Shown in pieces: positions 46,328-56,899 of a stretch of DNA of 64,000 nt. Source of the stretch: Cladochytrium replicatum (lineage: Eukaryota; Chytridiomycota; Chytridiomycetes; Cladochytriales; Cladochytriaceae); NCBI GenBank assembly GCA_025526935.1, contig JAHLKD010000057.1, positions 124,001 through 188,000 of the forward strand. The letters are read 5' to 3'. Under the pieces are notes generated by a model. The model was not told the DNA's origin, made no database searches, and saw nothing but the letters and a program-made list of their open reading frames with translations. Within the stretch, counting starts at the first letter, position 1. Each line of letters begins with the position of its first letter. Made by a program: the position numbers and the translations under genes.

Positions 46328-47749
46328 ATGCCGCCTCCCAGCGCTCCGCCTGCGCAGCCGCCTGACGCGCCGCATGCCGCGCCGCCCGCCGCGCCGCCTG
46401 CCGCACCCGCCTCAAAAATTTTCATCGCTTCTGGCCGTGCTCGCTCCCGTGCTCCCTCTGTGTCCCACCCTCGCGCCCCTCAGGAAAACATTCCTGACTC
46501 TCAGCCCAGCAACTTTGATGGAGAAAATTTTCTGTGGGCAGATGAAGTGAATTCTCCTCGCGAATCACGTGACTCACGATCACGTGACCAAGCGTCATCC
46601 ACTTCAGAACCGCCTCGAATTAGAGGAAGATCCCCCGCAAGTGTCGTTGATGTTCAGATGAATGATACAGTCGAAATGTCACTTACCCTTGCTGATGCTG
46701 ATCCCAAAGGGAAACGTCGAGCATCAAAATCACCCCCGACTCGCCGACCTGCCTCTCGTGCCAGGGTCGAGAAGAATGCCTCTGCAGCTGATCATTCTAC
46801 CTCTCCCTTGCCTACTCCTCGTGACTGATTCTTGGATGCTCTGCATATGCTGGCCCCTGCTCAAACTTCTGGATCTCATCCATTAGTAATGTCTGCTTTC
46901 ACTCGTGCAATGCAATTTCTCCCAGTATTGGAACCAGAGACTGAGGCTGCCTTCTTTGCTGCATTGACTATTGCTGTAGTTCCGTTGGTTGAAACTATCA
47001 GCTGCCCTCCTGCTGCTGTCTCTGCCGTGCCTTCCTATGCTCAAGTTGCGAGTGCTAGCCGACCGCCAACTGCCCCTGCTACTCGCAATCCTGGGCCTTT
47101 CAGCACTGCAAAATTTGCCTCTCGTGCATCAAATGCTATTGTTCGTATTGAAGCTGCCGAAGCAGATGCTCAACCCGCCCTTTATCGCTCAGTGGTTGCT
47201 GGAGTGGACCCCCTATCTCGCAGATCACTACGGCCACCCAGATTGGTGATTGATTACCCGGCTGAGTCACCAATTTTGATCAATCCTCCTCAGCCTGTTC
47301 GTGATCGTGCTGCTGGTTTTGCTACTGTGAGGTTTAAGGAAATTAGTCGTCAGCCACTTAATCAGCTCCGCACTCTGATTAATCGAATTTCTGGAAACCC
47401 TCAATTTTCCCGTGACATTCGCCATATTAGTTTTATTGGGCGTAACACTGCTGAGTTTATTTGTACTTCTGACTGTGCTGACAAGCTCCGCAAGGACATT
47501 TTTCCAGGTGATGAGGTGCCCGTTGATCTTTTTGACCCTGGGCAGCTTCGTTCTGGGTCTGTTCAATCACTTGAGCAACGTCAAGTTGCTGTAGCAAAGG
47601 CTGTTCACAAAAGATTTGCTCACCTCTTGCGAATTACTCATGATCCTGCAGTTTTTCATTATCTTCGTTCTAATCTTCCTGCTGCAGACTTTGAAGCTAC
47701 TGTTTCTTTAGCCCGTTCTTCGCGTTCTGAACCTACATCTCGCAATTAA
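46328..47749 (+). pseudogene. LINE A ORF1 with an in-frame TGA
   Basis: ORF1 of a non-LTR retrotransposon, expected to bind the element RNA. It starts MPPPSAPPAQPPDAPHAAP in a Pro/Ala-rich, GC-rich stretch. A Ser/Arg/Asp-rich part follows, and the C-terminal half contains FKEISRQPLNQLRTLINRIS and HISFIGRNTAEFICTSDCAD, an RRM-like fold in my reading. A TGA at 46826-46828 interrupts the same frame between PTPRD and FLDALHML. No zinc knuckle was seen. The stop codon TAA overlaps the ORF2 ATG. Confidence 0.75.
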
Positions 47750-50700
47750 TGTGGACTTTTCGTTCTGGAACCTTCAACTGTAGAGGTTTGCCTCTGGATT
47801 TTTCAGATTTACTTGCTTGGCTTGTTACTCATCAGCTTGATTTTTTAGTTTTAACAGAAACTCATCAGTTAACTTTAGACAGTGTTTCTTCTGAGTATTT
47901 GTTGTTTGATTCTCGTCCTCCACCAGACGCTCCTTTGGCATCTGGTGTTGCTCTTCTTATTAACCCACATCGTTGCAGTACTTATCAATTTAGGTTGATT
48001 GCATCAGTTCCTTCTGGGTTTGGTTTGTGGTTTAGGTTTCGTCAGGTCGTGATTGGTGGATTTTATTTTCCCCCACGTTGGACTGCGGAAGACTGTTTGG
48101 GTGCATTATCTGATTTTCCTCAATTTGTTTCGAATTCGGATACACCAGTAGTTTTGATGGGTGACTTCAATTTTAGAACTCAGAGCACTGGTGATCATGT
48201 TACTAATGCCCGTGCCAGAGCACTTCTTCCTTTTTTTACAGCCCACTCACTTTCATTGGTTGTCCCAGCTTCTTCTTCAGCTCGTCGCCCAACTTTTCGT
48301 TCCCACTTAGGGAGTTCAATTATTGATTTGTTTTTTGCTTCTACTTATGTGACAGCTTCCTCTTATTTAGTGCATGATCAACCCCAGTCTATGGCTCCCC
48401 ATCCTTCAGACCATTTTGCAGTGACCTGTTCATTTTCTTTAGCTGGCCCAGATCCTCAGGCCACTGTGCCTCCTCCTCTACCTTCTTGGAATCTCCCATT
48501 GTTAAAGGATGAAGTTATTCGTAAGTCGCACAGAGAAACTGCTAAGATTCTGCTTCCTCCAACATCAGAGGCGCTAACAGCAGCATTGGAACCACTTCAG
48601 GTCCCTGTGGGGACTTCTCTTTCTCGTGCAGTGGCCCAGGGAGCAATTGATTCTGCATTTCAAATTATAGTTGATTTTGTTGAGGCAACAGCAGTTCTGA
48701 CATTGGGACCACCAACACCTCGTCGTAGAGCACCAGCGACCACTCCTTTGCCCCCTGAGATTGCTTTGTTGCGTAGTAAGGCTCGTTCAGCATTCCGTGA
48801 CTATTATTCCCTCTTTCACCACAATTCTTCTGACCATCTTCTTCCTTTTCTAAGAACTCGCCAACGTGATAGTCACAAAGCATTCAAATCAGCTCTGAGA
48901 TCACACAGGCGTAAGACAAAAGCAAATTTTTTTGATGACCCTAGTTCTTCATCAGTGCCTTCTCTTCTGAAACATGTGTCTCATGCTCGGCGCTGCGCTA
49001 ACTTTCGTACTTCAGCTAATGGTTTAGATTTTGATCCTCAGTCTTTAGCCAAATATTCTGATCATTTTGCTAGTGTCTACAATGCTCAAGCTGCTGACCC
49101 AGTTTCACCTTCAATTGTTCTGTGTGATTTTCAGCTGCCATTGGATGTTGAAGCTTTTGTTCTAGCTATTAGGGACTGCCCTTTGGAGTCTGCCCCGGGT
49201 CATGATCGTCTGCCTGCAGAACTTTATCGCCCAATTTCAGCTATTCTTGCTCCATTGTTCTTGCAACTTTCTCAGTCCATTTTTCGCAGTAGTCTTACAC
49301 CCACTTCATGGAATCTTGGGCTTTTGCACCCAGTTTGGAAGCAACGTGGTACACTTGGTGATATTACTAATTATCGCCCCATTACTCTTTCGTGTGTTGC
49401 CCGAAAAATTTTTGAGCGAGCTTTGTTGCCACATCTTTATTCTGCTATCACGTCTCAACGCCCACTTGATGCTGCCCAAGCGGGATTTCAGTCACACCGC
49501 TCGGGAATGGAATGTGTTTTTGGTCTTCAGGCATGTATCTCCCGTGCGTCTAATGCCAAGGTTCCTTGGGTTGCTGGTTTTTTAGATATTCAAGCAGCTT
49601 ATGACACCACAAATCGTGCAATTCTTTGGGCTGAGCTTCTTTCTAGGGGAGTACCGTTGCCATTTGTTTTTGTTTTGAAGTCTCTGTTTGATTTTTGTTC
49701 TTCCAGAGTGGTTGTTGCAAATTGTTTTTCAGATGCTTTTGATTTGTTTAGAGGTTTGTTTCAAGGTTCTGTTCTCAGTCCACTTCTCTATATCACTTTT
49801 CTTGATCCTCTACCTGGGCTCCTCCGACCATTTGCCCCACCTATAACACTCTTTCATCCTGCCAAACCACGATATAATTCTTTTTTATTTGCAGATGATT
49901 TGGCCTTGTTTGCAATTACTTTGGATGCTATGCAGGTTCTTCTCTCTGTTTGTGACCAGTTTGCCCAAGCTCGTGGTTTTTCTTTTGCTCCTTTGAAGTC
50001 TGTGATTCTCACAAAAATTCCTATTCCTGCTCATTCGCCTTTGCTTCTTCATGGTCAACCTCTGCCTGTCAAGCCTTCATTTCGTTATCTGGGTTGCTTT
50101 TTTGGAGATACTGGATTTGATGTTTCACTGACTATTTCCCATCGACTTGCCAAAGCGCGCGCAGCTTCTTTTGCTTTGCTTTCTTTTTCAAGGATGTTTG
50201 GTTCTCATTCTCTGGTTGTGGTTCGTCATTTGTTTTTGTCTTTTATTCGACCTACGCTTGAATTTGGTTTATATTTTATTCTTCCCTCTGTTGCTGTTTG
50301 CAAACCAGTTCGGACTTTTATTCACCAATGTTTGTGTCGATTTCTTCGCCTTTCATTTTCCACTTCAATTGCTGGGGTTTTACTGTTTTTTAAGTTTCCT
50401 GACCTTCAGTTTCGGCTTCAATATCTGCAGTTTCAGATGTTTCAACGTTGGCTGGATGATGATGCCCCTGATATGGTTCACTCTATGTTGTCATTCTTTC
50501 TTCACCAGGGAAAGCACTTTCGTTGTTCTCCTGTCCCTTTCAACAATCACTTCCTCTTCCCGGCTGCAAATGTTGTAGTTCCCAAACCTTCTGATGTTAT
50601 CGCAAATCACTTTCACCAAGTAGCCTCATCTGCCTATGGTTCTATAGCTGCTAGCTTTGCTCCCCTTGCATCTGCACACCCTCATGCGCTAGCAATTGCT

Positions 50701-51060
50701 CCTCCATGCTTCCCTATTTCGTCAATCTTGAGGCTTCTGCAGTATCGTCTTGGACGTTTGTTTTATCACCCCCGCAAGCAGTGTTGTCACTGCCGCACTG
50801 CAACTCTCTCTAGATCTCATGTTTCAGAATGTTTGCGTCTTGACCTATTGTTGCCTCCTGTTCCTGTTCCTGTTTTACAACTTCCGCTTGACGTTGCAAT
50901 TGATGGCCTTCGTCCACTTCGCATTGTCAACCCAGTGAATCTTGCACCGTGGTATCTAGTTTTTCGTTGTCTCCATAAGATTTGGCTTCACTGTATGGGT
51001 CTGCCATTAGAAGTTTCTCCTCCAGACTCCCTCTTTGGCCCTGCATTTGTGGATCTTTAA
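47749..51060 (+). CDS. LINE A ORF2: APE endonuclease and reverse transcriptase
   Basis: An intact frame of 1103 codons. The endonuclease begins FRSGTFNCRGLPLDF and shows LTETHQL, VVLMGDFNFRT and HPSDHFAVTC, the APE-type motifs. The reverse transcriptase (about 470-780) has HDRLPAELYRPIS, NYRPITLSCVARKIFERAL, LDIQAAYDTTNRAILW, FQGSVLSPLLYITF and the catalytic FADDLALFA. After a thumb region the C-terminus has a Cys/His knuckle (CCHCRTATLSRSHVSEC). No RNase H was seen. The start ATG overlaps the ORF1 stop in TAATG, so translation is probably by termination-reinitiation. Base composition is T-rich compared with ORF1 and with host genes. Confidence 0.95.
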   Translation: MWTFRSGTFNCRGLPLDFSDLLAWLVTHQLDFLVLTETHQLTLDSVSSEYLLFDSRPPPDAPLASGVALLINPHRCSTYQFRLIASVPSGFGLWFRFRQVVIGGFYFPPRWTAEDCLGALSDFPQFVSNSDTPVVLMGDFNFRTQSTGDHVTNARARALLPFFTAHSLSLVVPASSSARRPTFRSHLGSSIIDLFFASTYVTASSYLVHDQPQSMAPHPSDHFAVTCSFSLAGPDPQATVPPPLPSWNLPLLKDEVIRKSHRETAKILLPPTSEALTAALEPLQVPVGTSLSRAVAQGAIDSAFQIIVDFVEATAVLTLGPPTPRRRAPATTPLPPEIALLRSKARSAFRDYYSLFHHNSSDHLLPFLRTRQRDSHKAFKSALRSHRRKTKANFFDDPSSSSVPSLLKHVSHARRCANFRTSANGLDFDPQSLAKYSDHFASVYNAQAADPVSPSIVLCDFQLPLDVEAFVLAIRDCPLESAPGHDRLPAELYRPISAILAPLFLQLSQSIFRSSLTPTSWNLGLLHPVWKQRGTLGDITNYRPITLSCVARKIFERALLPHLYSAITSQRPLDAAQAGFQSHRSGMECVFGLQACISRASNAKVPWVAGFLDIQAAYDTTNRAILWAELLSRGVPLPFVFVLKSLFDFCSSRVVVANCFSDAFDLFRGLFQGSVLSPLLYITFLDPLPGLLRPFAPPITLFHPAKPRYNSFLFADDLALFAITLDAMQVLLSVCDQFAQARGFSFAPLKSVILTKIPIPAHSPLLLHGQPLPVKPSFRYLGCFFGDTGFDVSLTISHRLAKARAASFALLSFSRMFGSHSLVVVRHLFLSFIRPTLEFGLYFILPSVAVCKPVRTFIHQCLCRFLRLSFSTSIAGVLLFFKFPDLQFRLQYLQFQMFQRWLDDDAPDMVHSMLSFFLHQGKHFRCSPVPFNNHFLFPAANVVVPKPSDVIANHFHQVASSAYGSIAASFAPLASAHPHALAIAPPCFPISSILRLLQYRLGRLFYHPRKQCCHCRTATLSRSHVSECLRLDLLLPPVPVPVLQLPLDVAIDGLRPLRIVNPVNLAPWYLVFRCLHKIWLHCMGLPLEVSPPDSLFGPAFVDL

Positions 51061-51299
51061 CGTTTTCTTTTCTCATTATTTATTACTCACCTGTTTTTTT
51101 GGCACCTTAGCAGTATCTGACGGGTAGCCACAGGTTTGAGTTTACATTCTCTGTTTTGCTTTGTTGCTTTTCCTTATGCTGCGCGCGCTTCCCTATGTGC
51201 TGGTCCATGACCATCTTGTAAGGCACTTTGGGTGTTGTTTTTTGTTATGCATTGTATGTGCAAAATAAATAATAATATTGTTAAAAAAAAAAAAAAAAA

Positions 51300-51703
51300 G
51301 TGCTAGTTTGTCTGCTAGTTTTGATTTAGGCCCGCCTGACGATCCCCGCCTACCTCTTGACATTGCAATTGATATGCTTTCACCACGGCCTTTTTATCCT
51401 TCCCCTGCCTTTTCCCAGTGGGTTCTTGTTCTTCGTGCACTTAACCGCATTTGGTCAAACTGTCTTGGTTATGAGTTAGTTTTGTCTCCAGCTCCTGATT
51501 GTATCTTGTCTGCTTTTGTTGATTTGGATATGCCTTAGTGTTTTGAAACATTTTACTTTTCCTACGGCTCGCACGGCTCCCCATGTGCTGCCAATTTACG
51601 TGTATTTTTACACTTGTATTTGGATTTTGCACCAGCGGGTGATATGTATTGGTTGGACAATAAATACATATTATGAAGTTCAAAAAAAAAAAAAAAAAAA
51701 AAA
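51300..51703 (+). mobile_element. LINE B 3' fragment with poly(A)
   Basis: Begins with gtgctagtttgtctgc immediately after the element A poly(A). It encodes the B ORF2 C-terminus (DLGPPDDPRLPLDIAIDML to FVDLDMP), the B 3' UTR and 22 A (51682-51703). Its shared part is identical to the fragment at 45717-46071 as far as I can read it. Confidence 0.85.
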
Positions 51704-53379
51704 TTTATTTAAAAACTTAGATGCTACTTTATTTAATTTTTTTCACACTGCTCTCGCTTATTGTGTTGCTTTCTTAGATATTAAAGCAGCGTATGGTACT
51801 GTGCATAGGCCTCTTTTGTGGGAACATCTTCGTCAATTTCCCAGAATTCCAAACCGTTTGATCTCTGTTTTGATGATTACGTTTGATCGTTGTTCTTCTT
51901 AGGTTGTTATAGAGAATCGTGCTTCTGATTTGTTTTCGCTTCCACGAGGTCTTTTTCAAGGTTCTGTTTTGTCTCCGTTCTTGTACTCAGTTTTCAGCAA
52001 TCCTTTAGCTCAGCTCCTTTGTCGTGAATCTTCTCATCTTGCTACGTTTTCTATAACACTCCCGTTTTCAATTCGTTGTTTTTTGCTGATGACATAGCTT
52101 TGTTTTCTGCCACCCCTGAGCAAGCCCAACGTGCATTGAAAATTTGTGAAGATTTTGCTTTAGCTTCTCATTTTGTGTTTTCACCTTCAAAGTGTGCTGT
52201 CTTATCTTCTCAGCAGTTACCCACCCCGTTGAAGCTTCATGGCTCTGCCCTCCCTGTCGAGGTTTCATTTAGATACCTTGGTCACTATTTTACTATTGCA
52301 GGGTTTGATCTTGCTGCAACTATTGATCATCGGTTAGAGAAAGCTCGTGCCTCATTGCATCTTTTGCACCTTATGTCTCATACTTTGGTGGGTCTGCTCC
52401 TTGTGTTGCCAGGTTGTTGTTTCTGTGCTTTGTTAGACCTTCACTTGAGTTTGGTTTAGCACTTATTCAGCCTTCCACTGCTCAGCTTCAGGTGTTTTCG
52501 CTAGCCCATACCACTTCGCGTGTTGGTTTGTTGCTGTTTGCGCAAATTCCTACTTTTGAGTTCAGGCTGAAGTACCTTCAGGCACGTATGTTTGCTCGCT
52601 GGTCTAGTGATTCCAGCCCTCTGTTGCCAGCTGCTGTGTTGCAATTCTATCGGTCATCTCCAGTCGGTTATGGTTCGTCTCCTTATGTATCAGTTTGTCA
52701 CAATGATCTCACTGCTCCTATGCCCGTTGTGCCCCACTTCATCCGTTGATGTTGCATTTTCAGTCTTTAGCTGTTGCGCATAATGGACCAATTGCAATTT
52801 TGTTTGCCCCTATCCGGGATTTGAAACTTTGTCACCGTTTGTTCCTTCCCCCACACCAACAGTATGTCTTTGTTTGTTCCTGCTATATCAGCTTGGCCGC
52901 CTGTTTCCAAACCCCCGACCTTATTGTAGGAACTGTCATGATGCCCCTGAAGTGTTGCGTGCCCATGTCTCTGTGTCTATACATTTGCGTGCTAGTTTGT
53001 CTGCTAGTGTTGCTTTAGGCAGGCCTGATGATCCCCACTCACCTCATGACATTGCAATCGATATGCTTTCACCACTGCCTTTTTATCCTTCACCTGCTTT
53101 TTCCCAGTGGGTTCTTGTTCTTCATGCACTTAACCGCATTTGGTCAAACTGTCTTGGCAATGACCTAGTTTTGTCTCCCGCTCCTGATTCTATCTTGTCT
53201 GCTTTTGTTGGTTTGGATATGCCTTAGTTTTATGAAACATTTTACTTTCCTACGGCTCGCACGGCTCCCCATGTGCTGCCAATTTACGTGTATGTTTACA
53301 CTTGTATTTGGATTTTGCACCAGCGGGTGATATGTATTGGTTGGAAAATAAATACATATTATGAAGTTCGAAAAAAAAA
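51704..53379 (+). mobile_element. LINE B copy, 5'-truncated, RT and C-terminus
   Basis: Starts inside the reverse transcriptase right after the preceding A-run and reads LDIKAAYGTVHRPLLWEH, LFQGSVLSPFLYSVFS and FADDIALFSATPEQAQRAL with several frame breaks. The C-terminal half (FRYLGHYFTIAGFDLAATID; LGRLFPNPRPYCRNC) and the B 3' UTR follow, ending in nine A at 53371-53379. Related to but clearly distinct from element A. Confidence 0.85.
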
Positions 53380-53385
53380 TCATTT

Positions 53386-53399
53386 TCTCTCTCTCTCTG

Positions 53400-53452
<53 letters not shown>
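53386..53452 (+). repeat. CT microsatellite
   Basis: About 30 CT dinucleotides with one tgtatgt interruption, immediately after the B poly(A) and before the inverted LINE C remnant. Confidence 0.9.
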
Positions 53453-53455
<3 letters not shown>

Positions 53456-53559
53456 ACAGCTGTTGTGTAGATGTGCATCCTACTGCTAGTGGGCAAGTAA
53501 GTAGCTCCGTTGCAAGGCCACTAAATGCAGCGGCAACAATGGCAGGGCAGGACGACGGC

Positions 53560-55540
53560 AAACTAAACTGGGGGGTCCATGACACAAGCAGCGCACAAAG
53601 TAACAAAGGACAAAATAATATCTAATGCAGAGTCAATACATCCCTGTGCAACATCCACAGACATTTGGGCAAGGGCGGGAGCTTCTAAAATTTGACTGAG
53701 CGCAGCATTGACATCAGCAAGGGTGGGATCAAAAAACAAATGTCCCACATCCTCTATTGCTTGAAAGACAGCAGGTTCACACAACAGATGAGCAGCCCAA
53801 CGCTTGTGGGGGAGCAGCGGAGGGAGCGCCGGCATTGGGAGGAGCAAAAGAAAAAACAGCTGTAACCGGAAAATGGTCAGAAGCCCAAGGCATAAACTTG
53901 CCGTCGGCAAGACGACTACTCAAACAACCTACTCCTACGATTTGAAGAATGATCACCAGTAGCTAAAAAACGGGCATTGAAATCGCCCAACAAAAGAACA
54001 GGGCAGGGAGACGACGGGACATGTTGAGGAAGCGAAGCAATAAACTGTTCAAGGAAGGGGTCCGGAGCAATACCACACGGACGCAAATAATACTGTTAAA
54101 AACTAGCATATCAGACTGTTCGCTATATGGGTTTTCCTTTGGGTTGTCTTTTTTCTCTTTGATCTGAGAGCTTTTTTGTCAATCCCCTTTTCGTTCTTAT
54201 TTATGGACTTGTATTTCATGTAATTATTTCCATGTTTAGCAGGTTCTGTGTAGAGTGATGGTGGCATTTAGTGGGGAATGTGGTGTGGCTTGGTCCTTTG
54301 TTGATGTGACCAATGTCTTTGACCACAGGTATGCCCACACGCACTGTTCACTTGAATATAGGAGTTGATGTGACTAATGTCTTTGACCACAGCATTCCCT
54401 GGTTGCCTGACCAGCTTGGGTGTAGTGTACAGCCTGTCTGATTATTAGGCATATACACGCACCGGGGAGAACAGGTACTGGGCCAAGAGACGGAACCTGG
54501 AGCTGTTGTGCTAGCTACAGTACAGCTAAAAACGCCCTACCGCTGCCAGGAGAAGCCCTTGGTTTTCAACAAATACCCTCCAACCAAAAGCCACGAAATG
54601 TAAACCATACCAGAACTAGAAACTAGACGGAAATCAGAAGCTCTACAAAAGACTGCGATTGATCAAGACTCCCAAACCAGCCTGTCGTGTACCTGATGAC
54701 CCAGGAGAAAAACGAGTGTCAAAAATCAAATCTGGGGAAGGCAGGGGGTCTAAAGGGAAAAGGTGTGTTTGAGTCAGGAGCAGAAAAACAACGTGATTTG
54801 CGCGCATAAAACAAAGCAGTGAATCAAGAACTCCAAAGCTCAAATTTCGACAATTGAAGGTACCAACTCGAACACTAATCATTGACGAAGATGGGTTGAG
54901 TGAGGCTGACGCGCAATCATGCAGGCACTGTCCAGCACAGTTTCCTGAGCATCCACGGGGAGCTGACTACAGACATACAGGAAAATAGCAGGATCAGTAA
55001 CTGAACTGAGGATATGTGCATATTGCTTGTGGACAACTTCCCTGACTGCAGCCTCCCGCTGCTCCAAAGGCAGAGTAGAGGCTCGGCGAAGAAAATCAGG
55101 GTTTGATTTGTCAGTGGAAGCTTCCTGGGTGGAGAAGTGCGCACGGAGAGCAATTGCGATTGAGCAAATACAGATAAAGGAAGCAATGTTGCGACCAACA
55201 AGACTGATGTGGCGGATACCACACGTCATTGCCCAAAAGAGCCCTCAGCATGGTCCGCACAAAGCCAAGCTGCTGTCTCATGATATCCTTGATGTACACA
55301 GTGGTCAAATCACCCACACGAGCCTGAAGATCAGCAGAAGGTGAGACCAGCAGCGGAGAGGTCGGTGGATAGAATACAACAGGCCGACGACCACGAAGGC
55401 TGACATTTGAAGTGGGGTCACGGCCAGCAAGGGCTGCCCTGACAGCTTCTGTACGAGATTCAGCACTCAGTGTGGGGAGACTCTCAAGCACACGGGCACG
55501 GGCATTGGCTCCAGCAGCAGCATAAGCTTTTTTATTATTA
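53560..55540 (-). mobile_element. LINE C remnant (ORF1 end, endonuclease, linker)
   Basis: On the minus strand the ORF1 C-terminus comes first (DLTTVYIKDIMRQQLGFVRT; HISLVGRNIASFICICSIAI), then the ORF2 start VRVGTFNCRNLSFG (ATG at 54882). The endonuclease then continues through VLLLGDFNARFLATGDHSSN to CEPAVFQAIEDVGHLFFDP near 53750. It breaks off near 53560 before the reverse transcriptase. Several frame breaks are present. The ORF1 stop and ORF2 start overlap as ATGA. The solo LTR at 54094-54571 splits the endonuclease. The family is related to but different from A and B, though B and C could be the same family since they cover different parts. Confidence 0.75.
54094..54571 (+). mobile_element. 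Solo LTR with AATAC target duplication
   Basis: A 478-bp segment beginning TGTTAAAAACTAG and ending GGTTTTCAACA, flanked on both sides by AATAC (54089-54093 and 54572-54576). The TG...CA ends and 5-bp duplication are the hallmarks of an LTR left by recombination. It interrupts the LINE C endonuclease precisely. Internally a 27-bp motif (gatgtgac.aatgtctttg...) occurs twice, at about 54299 and 54366. Confidence 0.85.
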
Positions 55541-56650
55541 TTATTATTTATTTTGCACATACAATGCATAACAAAAGCAACACCCAAACTGTGGCTACCC
55601 GTCAGATACTGCTAAGGTGCCAAAAAAACAGGTGAGTAATAAATAATGAAAAGAGAATAAGTTAAAGATCCATAAATGCAAGGGCAAAGAGGGAGTCTGG
55701 AGGAGAAACTTCTAATGGCAGACCAATACAGTGAAGCCAAATCTTATGGAGACAACGAAAAACGATACCACGGTGCAAGATTCGCTGGGATGACAATGCG
55801 AAGTGGACGAAGGAAGGCTATCAATTGCAATGTCAAGCGGAAGTTGTAAAACAGGAACAGGAACAGGAGGCAACAATAGGTCAAGACGCAAACATTCTGA
55901 AACATGAGATCTAGAGAGAGTTGCAGTGCGGCAGCGACAACATGCTTGCGGGGGTGATAAAAGAAACGTCCAAGACGATACTGCAGAAGCCTCAAGATTG
56001 ACGAAATAGGGAAGCATGGAGGAGCAATTGCTAGCGCATGAGGGTGTGCAGATGCAAGGGGAGCAAAGCTAGCAGCTATAGAACCATAGGCAGATGAGGC
56101 TACTTGGTGAAAGTGATTTGCAATAACATCAGAAGGTTTGGGAACTACAACATTTGCAGCCGGGAAGAGGAAGTGATTGTTGAAAGGGACAGGAGAACAA
56201 CAAAAGTGCTTTCCCTGGTGAAGAAAGAATGACAACATAGAGTGAACCATATCAGGGGCATCATCAATTCATCATCCAGCCAACGTTGAAACATCTGAAA
56301 CTGCAGATATTGAAGCCGAAACTGAAGGTCAGCAAACTTAAAAAACAGCAAAACCCCAGCAATTGAAGTGGAAAATGAAAGGCAAAGAAATCGACACAAA
56401 CTTTGGTGAATAAAAGTCCAAACTGGTTTGCAGACATCAACAGAGGGAAGAATAAAATATAAACCAAATTCAAGCGTAGGTCGAATAAAAGACAAAAACA
56501 AATGACCAACCACAACCAGAGATTGAGAACCAAACATCCTTGAAAAAGAAAGCAAAGCAAAAGAAGCTGCGCGCGCTTTGGCAAGTCGATGGGAAATAGT
56601 CAGTGAAACATCAAATCCAGTATCTCGAAAAGAGCAACTTAGATAACCAA
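55527..56650 (-). mobile_element. LINE A copy, 5'-truncated
   Basis: On the minus strand it starts in ORF2 at the GDTGFDVSLTISHRLAKARA block, continues to the ORF2 end and 3' UTR and ends in an AT-rich tail (aataataataataataaaaaag) at about 55527. Several frame breaks are present, one of them at QRWLDDELMM, where a small duplication has occurred. It closely matches element A. Confidence 0.85.
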
Positions 56651-56897
56651 TTTTTTTTTTTTTTTAACAATATTATTATTTATTTTGCACATACAATGCA
56701 TAACAAAAAACAACACCCAAAGTGCCTTACAAGATGGTCATGGACCAGCACATAGGGAAGCCCGCGCAGCATAAGGAAAAGCAACAAAGCAAAACAGAGA
56801 ATGTAAACTCAAACCTGTGGCTACCCGTCAGATACTGCTAAGGTGCCAAAAAAAAAAAATAATGAGTAATAAATAATGAGAAAAGAAAATCTGCTAA
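56651..56897 (-). mobile_element. LINE A 3'-end fragment with poly(A)
   Basis: Reverse complement of the A 3' UTR, from gacgggtagccacagg through gcactttgggtgttg to a run of A (T at 56651-56664 on the plus strand). The A-run abuts the 5' end of the next minus-strand copy, as in the plus-strand chain. The other end lies next to the initiator tRNA gene. Confidence 0.85.
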
Positions 56898-56899
56898 AA

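Larger units (their letters stand above)
46212..51299 (+). mobile_element. Full-length LINE A (APE-type, two ORFs)
   Basis: Starts at the end of the previous poly(A) with a CT-rich tract, then ORF1, ORF2, a 220-bp 3' UTR (gacgggtagccacaggtttg; gcactttgggtgttg) and an A-run to 51299. ORF2 is intact; ORF1 has one internal TGA. About 5.1 kb long. The 3' end is shared by at least eight fragments in this window. Confidence 0.9.
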
